Origin: an uncultured bacterium
GTDB taxonomy: Bacteria; Verrucomicrobiota; Lentisphaeria; Oligosphaerales; Oligosphaeraceae
Direction: 5' to 3'
DNA: 6,185 nt
Assembly: GCA_902783355.1 (NCBI GenBank)
Contig: CACZQQ010000199.1
Span: forward strand, 1 to 6,185
Every line of letters starts with the position of its first letter. The first letter of the stretch is position 1. The position numbers and the translations under genes were made by a program. Shown here in pieces: positions 1-5,196 of this stretch. A model generated the notes under the pieces. The model saw only the letters and a list, made by a program, of their open reading frames with translations, was not told where the DNA came from and did not search any database.

Positions 1-402
1 ATCAAATACTACAGTTGTCGTGGGGGGATTGCAGCGGCAATTTCACATCTCCCAACAATGGACCGCTTCATTGTTCTGTCTGCCATGTTTGGTTTAGTCA
101 AGGACTTGCTTGTTATTTACAACATCAGGCCTTCGAGAACAAACACCGCGATTCTCCTTTCAAAAGTCATCATCAACACATTCTGCGCCGGCTATGTCCA
201 AGAGGGAGTCGAGGCGTATGGGGAGAGGCTCAACAACGCCTTGGAAGCGTTCAGAATAACCTTTATGGGCATTCCGGTTGTCAAAAATCTTGTATCCCGT
301 GGTGTTGAAGCAACGGCGCATGGCTTCCTAATTAACCGTGTAGGCAGGGCCGCACAAAAGATGCTGTTCCCTGTAATAAGAGATGAAAATGAGACGCTTT
401 GA
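1..402 (+). CDS. DUF697-like membrane protein, 3' end only
   Basis: The frame is open from the first base of the window to the TGA at 400-402, giving 133 residues with no start; the ATG at 58 is internal, because the residues before it (RGGIAAAISHLPT) look like the same domain. The fragment resembles the DUF697/YcjF C-terminal domain found in membrane proteins and at the end of some GTPases. It has a short Ala-rich/hydrophobic stretch, a helix around residues 24-40 (VLSAMFGLVKDLLVIYNI), a second hydrophobic helix around 50-68, and a Gly/Pro turn (MGIPVVKNLV, about 89-98) before a final small-residue helix (VEATAHGFLINRVG). Whether a GTPase domain lies upstream cannot be seen. The family's function is poorly defined. 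A peptidase gene follows 61 bases downstream on the same strand. GC is visibly lower than in the right-hand genes. The family call is from recalled pattern and is moderately sure. Confidence 0.6.
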   Translation: MKYYSCRGGIAAAISHLPTMDRFIVLSAMFGLVKDLLVIYNIRPSRTNTAILLSKVIINTFCAGYVQEGVEAYGERLNNALEAFRITFMGIPVVKNLVSRGVEATAHGFLINRVGRAAQKMLFPVIRDENETL

Positions 403-463
403 CAATTGAAAGACAAGTGTGATTTGTTAATGTAATTAACTACAAATTCCAAGGAAAGAAACA

Positions 464-1072
464 ATGAGAAAATTGTCCCCAAAATCTTTAGCGAAGGCTA
501 CAGGAGCATACGGCAAGAAGATTCTAGACAACATCTATGTCTCTGAAAGCACGGTGAGGGCGGCCTTCAACCGTGTCCGCCGCGAACTCAAGGCAATGGG
601 GCTTTTGTGGCCGCAGTCGCCGTTGGACAAGACGCAATGCCATTATGTCAAATGGACTCTTGTGGTATTTCTTGGCTATATGGGGTTCTACAGCTTCGAG
701 GACCATGACATCCATGTGCCTGCGTTCTACTTGCCTGCAGTGCTTCCTCAATATAAAGGCCGTTGCATAACGGACGTGCTGCGGCACGAGTTCGGCCACG
801 CCCTTGCGGACGCATATCCCCAATATTTCCACTGCAAGCATTTCAAGGATGCCTTTGGCGGGTTCTATGGCAGACTGAAGGTCGCAGAGGACGGTGACGA
901 GTGCAACTACGTCAGCGAGTACGCACGTACTTATACGCAGGAGGACTTTGCGGAGACCTTCATGCTCTATGTCAAGCGCAAGGGCGTCCTGCCGAAGGCG
1001 TTTGCACGGAACGAGGCCATCCGCGCCAAATGGGAGGAAGTCGAATACATCTGCAATATATTTGGAGGATAG
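464..1072 (+). CDS. Small HExxH zinc metallopeptidase-like protein
   Basis: This 202-residue protein is probably a zincin-type peptidase. HEFGH at residues 108-112 is a textbook HExxH zinc site: H108 and H112 as ligands, E109 as general base. The downstream segment QEDFAETFMLYV (about 159-170) supplies E164, or E160, as a likely third ligand 52 residues later, the arrangement seen in gluzincin-like putative zinc peptidases. The N-terminal 60 residues are Lys/Arg-rich and probably helical. Residues 64-77 (WTLVVFLGYMGFYS) are hydrophobic but sit just before the catalytic core, so they may be a buried strand or helix rather than a membrane span. There is no signal peptide. The start is supported by a purine-rich AAGGAAAG at 451-458, a normal distance from ATG 464. 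Substrate and exact family are unknown. It may be co-transcribed with the preceding DUF697-like gene. Five cysteines are scattered and form no cluster. Confidence 0.75.
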   Translation: MRKLSPKSLAKATGAYGKKILDNIYVSESTVRAAFNRVRRELKAMGLLWPQSPLDKTQCHYVKWTLVVFLGYMGFYSFEDHDIHVPAFYLPAVLPQYKGRCITDVLRHEFGHALADAYPQYFHCKHFKDAFGGFYGRLKVAEDGDECNYVSEYARTYTQEDFAETFMLYVKRKGVLPKAFARNEAIRAKWEEVEYICNIFGG

Positions 1073-1087
1073 GCAGATACGGTCGAT

Positions 1088-1104
1088 AAGCGCGGGAAGC
1101 GCTT
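1088..1104 (+). terminator. Hairpin just after the peptidase gene, possible terminator
   Basis: AAGCGC (1088-1093) and GCGCTT (1099-1104) form a 6-bp stem with loop GGGAA, 15 bases past the TAG of the metallopeptidase gene. The sequence that follows (CTTGTGG) is not a true U-tract, so a role in intrinsic termination is possible but weakly supported. Confidence 0.35.
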
Positions 1105-1110
1105 CTTGTG

Positions 1111-1214
1111 GCGCCCTTGCAGGGCGCTGGATATTATTATTGGCGCGTGTGCCCCGGGTTTGCGGCCTATGGCCGCCGCACCCGGGGTTAACCTATGTGC
1201 CGCCCCTGGCGGGG
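1111..1214. repeat. Three-hairpin palindromic intergenic element
   Basis: Three inverted repeats follow each other in about 100 bases. The first (1111-1127) is a 7-bp stem, GCGCCCT/AGGGCGC, with loop TGC. The second (1152-1187) has an outer 8-bp stem, CCCCGGGT/ACCCGGGG, and an inner 6-bp stem, GCGGCC/GGCCGC, around TAT. The third (1200-1212) is a 5-bp stem, CCGCC/GGCGG, with loop CCT. Between the first two lies an A/T-rich linker, GGATATTATTATTGGCG (1129-1145). The order of a GCGCCC hairpin, an AT linker, a CCCGGGT hairpin and a GCCCC hairpin resembles REP-like dispersed palindromic elements that I recall from Verrucomicrobiota, Planctomycetota and Bacteroidota genomes. The family match is from memory. 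The element has no coding capacity and lies between convergent genes. Confidence 0.65.
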
Positions 1215-1320
1215 ACGCGCGACATGCGGTTTCGGCGAGGACGCGCGACAGGCGGTTTCCGCGGCGGGGACGCCGACATGCGACGCGCGACATGCGACGC
1301 GCGACATGCGGTTTCGGGCG
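1215..1320. repeat. Tandem array of a 14-mer (ACGCGCGACATGCG) with a GTTTCGGCG tail
   Basis: Five copies of the 14-mer ACGCGCGACATGCG are visible: 1215-1228 (exact), 1241-1254 (one mismatch, ACAGGCG), 1270-1282 (one base deleted), 1283-1296 (exact) and 1297-1310 (exact). The last three abut directly. Copies one, two and five are followed by a GTTTC-type tail (1229-1237, 1255-1263 and 1311-1319), giving a longer 26-base period in the left half. No plausible protein reads through it. It lies directly against the three-hairpin element on the left and the AGGA-loop hairpin on the right. Confidence 0.8.
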
Positions 1321-1332
1321 CAGGGGAGGGCG

Positions 1333-1361
1333 GTCGGTCGCGCAGGAGCGCGACCCTCCCG
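1333..1361. repeat. AGGA-loop hairpin repeat, copy 1
   Basis: GGTCGCGC (1336-1343) and GCGCGACC (1348-1355) form a perfect 8-bp stem around the loop AGGA, followed by CTCCCG. An outer GGGAG (1324-1328) can pair with CTCCC (1356-1360). The 29-base block 1333-1361 matches 5298-5326 at 27 of 29 positions. The two differences are the two partners of one stem pair (T1338-A1353 here, C-G in the other copy). This is a dispersed structured repeat lying between convergent genes. Confidence 0.8.
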
Positions 1362-1376
1362 TGTCGGCGAATGTTG

Positions 1377-1406
1377 GGTGCCTGCGGCGAAAAGCCGCAG
1401 GGCACC
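1377..1406 (-). terminator. Strong hairpin after the Gfo/Idh gene, possible terminator
   Basis: A 12-bp stem with one bulged G spans 1377-1388 and 1394-1406, around the plus-strand loop GAAAA. It begins 11 bases downstream of the Gfo/Idh stop codon on the minus strand. It is GC-rich and stable, but no U-tract follows on either strand, so it may be a 3'-end stabiliser, a Rho-linked end or another member of the local repeat cluster rather than a canonical terminator. Confidence 0.45.
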
Positions 1407-1417
1407 GCAGGCGCGGT

Positions 1418-2599
1418 TTAGCACTCGACTTGGCGGACATCGACCCAGCGGTGGGTCTGGGCGGCCTCGCGGGCGGCGAGGCATGTGAAGACGCTGCGCA
1501 GGCCCGCCTGGATGGGGGAGCAGGACTTGGCGCCGTAGCGGATGACGTCGATGAAGTTGCGCCCCAGTTCGATGTCGCCGCCGGAGTGGGCCATGGTGCC
1601 GCCCTTGCCGAGGGTGATGGTGGTCTGGTAGGGGCGGTGGTGCTCCACGTAGTGGATGCCGTCGTCGTTCTTCCAGTCGAAGGAGAGCTTGCCCTTGGGG
1701 CCTGTGACGATGGCGCCGCGGCAGCCTTCGCGTCGCACGAAGACCAGCTGGGCGTAGGTGCCGATGGCGCCGCTTTCAAACTCGAAGATGGAGTTGGAGG
1801 CTTCTTCGTTGATGCCGTCCTTGAGGTTGCCGCAGGCCTTGCTGAAGACGCAGAGATGGTCTTCCAGGACGCCGCCGGCGTCGTTGCGGATGCGGTTCTG
1901 GGGGCTTTCGGGGCACTGGTGCGCCTCGGGGCACTGCGAGCACATCAGGTCCTCCGGCTTGTCGCCGCCGAAGATGCGGCCGCGGATCCAGTTGGCGCTG
2001 ATGCGCTTGATGGGGGAATTCGCCAGCTCCATGATGTAGTCGAAGTCGTGCGTCGCCTTCTGCAGGAAGAGGCCCTGCGTGACCTCGTAGTTGCGGTAGC
2101 CGAACTCGTAGTAGACGGTGCCGTAGGAGACGTAGTTCAGGCCCGTGATGTGCATGACTTCGCCGACGGCGCCGTTGCGCACCATCTCGATGGCGCGCGC
2201 GCACAGCGGCGTGACGCGCAGCGGGAAGCTGACCACCACCGGCGCCTTCGACTTCGCGAAGGCGTCCTGAAGCGCCAGCGCCTGCTCCATCGAGACCGCC
2301 ACCGGCTTCTCCAGGAAGATGGGGATGTCGTATTTGGCCAGTTCGACGGCGATGGGCGTGTGCAGGTTGCAGCGCGTCCCCACGAAGATGCCGTCCGGCT
2401 TGGCCTGGCAGATCATCTCGTCAATGGTGGGGTAGAACTTGGCGTCCGCCTTGTCGCAGTCGCGCATGAGGCCGCGGGCGCGCTTCTCGTCGGGATCCAC
2501 GACGCCGACGATGCGGAAGTCGGGCTCCAGCGTGTTCATGGTGGACCTCAGGAAGCCGCCGACGCGCAGACCATGGCCGACAACACCGATTCTCAACAT
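1418..2599 (-). CDS. Gfo/Idh/MocA family NAD(P)-dependent oxidoreductase
   Basis: This 393-residue cytoplasmic protein has the usual length and layout of the family, which oxidises or reduces sugars, inositols and related polyols. An N-terminal Rossmann fold starts with IGVVGHGLRVGG (residues 4-15, the GxGxxG-type nucleotide loop), with VVDPD (33-37) at the end of strand two. FLEKPVAVS (95-103) is the family EKP signature; K98 is the expected catalytic lysine. KATHDFDY (181-188) matches the HxxD motif of the C-terminal domain (H184, D187). An insertion around 210-260 holds five cysteines (C220, C223, C229, C250, C256) that could bind a metal. The ATG at 2599 has a good AGGAG site at 2609-2613, nine bases away. 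The gene lies 71 bases downstream of the sialidase-like gene on the same strand, probably in one transcription unit, so its substrate is probably the sugar released by that enzyme. The exact substrate is not readable. Confidence 0.9.
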   Translation of the reverse strand: MLRIGVVGHGLRVGGFLRSTMNTLEPDFRIVGVVDPDEKRARGLMRDCDKADAKFYPTIDEMICQAKPDGIFVGTRCNLHTPIAVELAKYDIPIFLEKPVAVSMEQALALQDAFAKSKAPVVVSFPLRVTPLCARAIEMVRNGAVGEVMHITGLNYVSYGTVYYEFGYRNYEVTQGLFLQKATHDFDYIMELANSPIKRISANWIRGRIFGGDKPEDLMCSQCPEAHQCPESPQNRIRNDAGGVLEDHLCVFSKACGNLKDGINEEASNSIFEFESGAIGTYAQLVFVRREGCRGAIVTGPKGKLSFDWKNDDGIHYVEHHRPYQTTITLGKGGTMAHSGGDIELGRNFIDVIRYGAKSCSPIQAGLRSVFTCLAAREAAQTHRWVDVRQVEC

Positions 2600-2608
2600 T
2601 TTCGTCTT

Positions 2609-2626
2609 CTCCTCAATCAGAGATTG
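2609..2626 (-). promoter_or_regulatory. Ribosome site of the Gfo/Idh gene abutting a 13-bp palindrome
   Basis: Reading the minus strand, the palindrome CAATCTCTGATTG (2626-2614; 5-bp arms, 3-base centre) runs straight into AGGAG (2613-2609), which sits nine bases before the ATG. The surrounding gap 2600-2670 is AT-rich compared with the flanking genes. The palindrome could be a small hairpin next to the ribosome site or an operator for an internal promoter. It is short enough to be chance. Confidence 0.4.
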
Positions 2627-2670
2627 CTACTAATTTCTAACTACTTGGTAATGAACGAATTACAAAGAAA

Positions 2671-3852
2671 TCACTTTTCGACGTCCTGCAGGCGCCAGCG
2701 GAGGCAGCGCAGGGAGGCCAGGCCCTTTGCGCGGCGGTTCTGGTACCACAATGTCACGAGCGAGCCGTCCGGCAGGGCGACGGTGGAGGGGTAGCCGAGG
2801 TCGCCTGTCTCGCCGTCGTCGCAGAGGACGAGTTCGTCGCTCCACGTCTGGCCGTTGTCGGCGCTGAGGCGTGCACGGACGCCGCAGGGGGCCTTGCGGT
2901 AGCCGTAGGTCATGAGGAGGCGTCCGTCGGGCAGGTTGAGCAGATGGTTGCAGACGCCGTAGCAGACGAGGTGGGGCGTGGTCCACGTGCGGCCGCCGTC
3001 GGTGGACTCGCTCTGCCACGTGGTGGCGCCGCCCGGCACCTTCGCGGAGGGGTTTTCGTTGCGGATGTGGCAGATGACGGTGCCGTCCGCCGTCTGGATT
3101 TGATGCACTTCATGCCATTGGGTTTGCTTCTGGCCGGGCACTTCAGGCAGGCGCGCGAGTTGCTGCCATGTGCGGCCGCCGTCTTCGGAACGGCAGGCGA
3201 TGACGGAATCGTCGTAGCGGTTTTCCGTCAGCTGGCGGTTGTAGTTGACGTTGCGGCCCACCCACAGGAGCGCGCCGTCCTTGAGCAGGCAGGGGCCGTG
3301 GACGTTGCCCACGGGGACGGGATACTTGTCCTCCCACGTGGCGCCGCCGTCGGCTGACCGCAGCATGAACTGGCCCAGGCCTTCGTTGCACTGCGCCAGC
3401 GTGATGTTCTGCATGGCCTCCTGCCAGTCGGGGGCAATCTTGCGTGCGTCGCGGATGGCTGACAGGAAGGCGAGGCTGGTGAAGTAGTTGACGAGGAGGG
3501 TGCCGTCGGGCAGCTGGACGATGCCCGCGTCGCGGTCGTCGAGGGGGCCGTTGGAGAGGGCCCTGGGGGCGCTCCATGTCTTTCCATCATCTTGGGAGGT
3601 ATAGAGATAGACGCGGCCGAATGGGTCGATGTGGGCCGTGCGGTGGCCGGAGCAGACGGCGGCGAGGCGTCCGTCCTGAAGGCGTGCGAGGGTCGGCCAG
3701 CCATGGTAGGTAGGCGTCTCCTCTGTCTCGATCCAGACATCCGTCAACTTGACGACGGCGGGGGTTGTGTTGGGTTCGGCCATCATGGTGTGTGTCAGGG
3801 CGGCCAGCAGGAGGGCGGCCAGCAGGATGCGGAAGCGTTTTGTGTCTTTCAT
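2671..3852 (-). CDS. Exported sialidase-fold (BNR/Asp-box) protein, exo-sialidase-like
   Basis: This 393-residue protein opens with a clear signal peptide: MKDTKRFR, a hydrophobic core ILLAALLLAALTHTMM, and a likely cut after A25. There is no lipobox cysteine, so a periplasmic or secreted soluble protein is expected. Five Asp boxes (SxDxGxxW) lie at 86-93, 166-173, 222-229, 283-290 and 330-337. Six DG turns (LQDG 58, LPDG 114, LKDG 190, TADG 254, LPDG 307, LPDG 360) fit a six-bladed beta-propeller of the GH33-like superfamily. The classical F/YRIP motif is absent; YHGWP (49-53) sits where it should be, followed by SGHR (68-71) and HIDPFGR (74-80). This matches a subfamily usually labelled sialidase whose substrate I do not think is established. 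The start at 3852 is set by the signal peptide; no Shine-Dalgarno is visible. An alternative in-frame ATG lies at 3885. It is first in a likely two-gene unit with the Gfo/Idh gene. Confidence 0.85.
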   Translation of the reverse strand: MKDTKRFRILLAALLLAALTHTMMAEPNTTPAVVKLTDVWIETEETPTYHGWPTLARLQDGRLAAVCSGHRTAHIDPFGRVYLYTSQDDGKTWSAPRALSNGPLDDRDAGIVQLPDGTLLVNYFTSLAFLSAIRDARKIAPDWQEAMQNITLAQCNEGLGQFMLRSADGGATWEDKYPVPVGNVHGPCLLKDGALLWVGRNVNYNRQLTENRYDDSVIACRSEDGGRTWQQLARLPEVPGQKQTQWHEVHQIQTADGTVICHIRNENPSAKVPGGATTWQSESTDGGRTWTTPHLVCYGVCNHLLNLPDGRLLMTYGYRKAPCGVRARLSADNGQTWSDELVLCDDGETGDLGYPSTVALPDGSLVTLWYQNRRAKGLASLRCLRWRLQDVEK

Positions 3853-3859
3853 GGGGAGG

Positions 3860-3883
3860 GTGCCGCGGCTTGTGTCGCGGCAC
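3860..3883 (-). promoter_or_regulatory. Inverted repeat in the leader of the sialidase-like gene
   Basis: GTGCCGCG (3860-3867) and CGCGGCAC (3876-3883) are perfect 8-bp arms around eight bases. The structure ends seven bases before the ATG at 3852, exactly where a Shine-Dalgarno would be expected; the bases between are pyrimidine-rich on the coding strand. An AT-rich stretch reading TATATT on the minus strand (3892-3887) could be a -10 element, which would put the hairpin at the very 5' end of the mRNA. No good -35 hexamer was found at normal spacing. It may be an operator or an mRNA hairpin. Confidence 0.5.
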
Positions 3884-3895
3884 ATAAATATAACT

Positions 3896-3914
3896 GTCGG
3901 CGTTGAAGTCGGCG
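3896..3914. promoter_or_regulatory. Direct repeat GTCGGCG in the divergent promoter region
   Basis: GTCGGCG occurs at 3896-3902 and 3908-3914, 12 bases start to start, near the centre of the 150-base gap between the divergent sialidase-like and epimerase genes. The spacing is close to one helical turn, and the second copy touches the putative epimerase -35, so these may be half-sites for a shared regulator. Evidence is limited to the repeat itself. Confidence 0.3.
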
Positions 3915-3930
3915 AAATCAAGTGTATCTT
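3903..3930 (+). promoter_or_regulatory. Possible sigma-70-type promoter for the epimerase gene
   Basis: TTGAAG (3903-3908) and TATCTT (3925-3930) each match four of six consensus bases and are 16 bases apart. They are followed by a T-rich leader of about 65 bases to the epimerase ATG. The position and the AT-richness against a GC-rich background make it the best candidate in the gap, but it is not strong. Confidence 0.35.
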
Positions 3931-3958
3931 ATGTCGTTTTTTTATGAATTTGTCCTTT

Positions 3959-3990
3959 TTCCGACATTTCTTCTGGCATATTCTGACATT
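3959..3990 (+). repeat. Three near-copies of TTCYGRCATW in the epimerase leader
   Basis: TTCCGACATT (3959-3968), TTCTGGCATA (3971-3980) and TTCTGACATT (3981-3990) are ten-base near-repeats spaced 12 and 10 bases apart, ending just before the ribosome site GGAGAG (3993-3998). They could be binding sites for a repressor acting on the epimerase transcript start or leader. The T-rich composition of the leader makes chance similarity a real possibility. Confidence 0.35.
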
Positions 3991-4002
3991 CCGGAGAGAA
4001 GC

Positions 4003-5196
4003 ATGCAATTCACGATTGACGAACTGAAGGAACTGAAGGCGCGCTACGACCATGAGCTGCGCGACAGCGTGATCCCCTTCTGGCAGGAGCACGCCGTGGA
4101 CCGCGAATGCGGCGGCTACTTCACCTGCCTCGACCGCGACGGCAGCGTCTACGACACCACCAAGTGGATGTGGATGCAGTGGCGCATCGTCTACATGTTC
4201 GCCACCTTCTACTGCGAAATCGACCGCGACGAAGCGTGGCTCGACATCGCCCGCCAGGGCTACGACTTCCTGACGGCCCACGGCAAGGCGGAGGACGGTT
4301 CCTACTACTTCGCCCTCAACCGCGCGGGCGACCCCATCGTCGCCCCCTACAACATCTTCTCCGAATGCTTCGCCACCATGGGCGCGGCCGCCCTCTTCAA
4401 GGCCACCGGCGAGGAGAAATACAAGGCGGAGGCCGTCGCCTCCATGCAGCGCTACGTCGCCCGCATGGACAACCCGAAGGGGCGCTGGGAGAAGTCCATG
4501 CCCGCCCGCAAGGCCTACCTCAGCCACGGCCAGTACATGATGATGGCCAACCTGGACGCGACCCTCAGCGACTGCCTCGGCTCCACCGAGTTCCAGGGCG
4601 AGGCCGCCCGCGCCGTCCACAAGGTGCTCGACGGCTTCTGGAATCCCGAATACCGCGTCATCTTCGAGAACATCAACCCCGACGGCACCTTCGACCTGGA
4701 CTCCTGCGACGGGCGCCACCTCAATCCCGGCCACGGGCTGGAGTCCATGTGGTTCATGATGGGCTACGGCGAACGCACGGGCCAAGCCGACATCGTCCGG
4801 AAGGCGGCCGACATCGTGAAGGCGCAGATCGAGTTCGGGCGCGACCGCCAATACGGCGGCCTCTACTACTTCATGGACGTCCTGGGCAAGCCGCACGTCG
4901 AGCTGCAGTGGGACATGAAGCTGTGGTGGCCGCACTGCGAGGTCCTCATCGCGCTGCTCTACGCCAGCCGCCTCACGGGCGACGAGTGCTACGCCGACCT
5001 CTTCCGCGAGTTCGACCAGTGGACGTGGAAGCACTTCCGCGATCCGGAATATCCTGAATGGTTCGGCTATCTGAACCGGCGCGGCGAGGTCACCCACAGC
5101 CTGAAGGGCGGCAAGTGGAAGACCATGTTCCACCTGCCGCGCTGCCTCCATGTCTGCTCGCAGCAGATCGCCAAGATGATCGAGGCGGCGAAATAG
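4003..5196 (+). CDS. N-acylglucosamine 2-epimerase (AGE) family sugar epimerase
   Basis: The product has 397 residues, the usual length of the AGE family, whose (alpha/alpha)6-barrel enzymes interconvert C2 epimers of sugars such as GlcNAc/ManNAc, glucose/mannose or the reducing end of cellobiose. Family landmarks in order: WMWMQWRIVYMFATFY (55-70, with the substrate-binding Arg R61), YYFALNRAGDP (101-111), NPGHGLESMWFM (241-252), LWWPHCEVL (307-315) and FHLPRCLH (376-383). H244 and H377 correspond to the two catalytic histidines known in characterised AGE enzymes; H311 is also conserved. There is no signal peptide, so it is cytoplasmic. The start at ATG 4003 follows GGAGAG at 3993-3998 and begins the family domain directly; an in-frame GTG at 3922 would add a hydrophobic, non-homologous tail. 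It is divergent from the sialidase-like gene. GlcNAc/ManNAc epimerisation would suit sialic acid catabolism, but sequence alone does not decide among AGE substrates. Confidence 0.9.
   Translation: MQFTIDELKELKARYDHELRDSVIPFWQEHAVDRECGGYFTCLDRDGSVYDTTKWMWMQWRIVYMFATFYCEIDRDEAWLDIARQGYDFLTAHGKAEDGSYYFALNRAGDPIVAPYNIFSECFATMGAAALFKATGEEKYKAEAVASMQRYVARMDNPKGRWEKSMPARKAYLSHGQYMMMANLDATLSDCLGSTEFQGEAARAVHKVLDGFWNPEYRVIFENINPDGTFDLDSCDGRHLNPGHGLESMWFMMGYGERTGQADIVRKAADIVKAQIEFGRDRQYGGLYYFMDVLGKPHVELQWDMKLWWPHCEVLIALLYASRLTGDECYADLFREFDQWTWKHFRDPEYPEWFGYLNRRGEVTHSLKGGKWKTMFHLPRCLHVCSQQIAKMIEAAK

Noticed and set aside
58..60. ATG 58 as the true start of the first gene
   Set aside because: The frame is open to base 1 and the preceding residues look like part of the same domain, so the gene begins outside the window.
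399..427. Consensus TTGACA (399-404) as a -35 for the peptidase gene
   Set aside because: No hexamer at 16-18 bases resembles a -10 (best is TTTGTT, three of six), so the match is probably chance.
1215..1320. CRISPR array
   Set aside because: The units are only 14 bases, several abut with no spacer, the remaining intervals are repeated rather than unique, and no cas gene is present.
1215..1320. Replication origin iterons
   Set aside because: There is no replication initiator gene, DnaA-box cluster or AT-rich unwinding region nearby; the array is very GC-rich.
894..1421. Arg/Ser-rich plus-strand frame over the repeats, and minus-strand counterparts
   Set aside because: It comes from translating hairpins and the tandem 14-mer. 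It overlaps the peptidase gene out of frame and has no start signal or recognisable fold.
1106..2794. Plus-strand 562-codon open frame opposite the Gfo/Idh gene
   Set aside because: It runs through the repeat region and then antisense to a clear Gfo/Idh protein. The product is low-complexity (A, V, D, G, R) with no domain.
3922..4002. GTG start adding 27 residues to the epimerase
   Set aside because: The extension is a hydrophobic by-product of the T-rich leader, lacks a ribosome site and is not expected for a cytoplasmic AGE enzyme. ATG 4003 has GGAGAG upstream.
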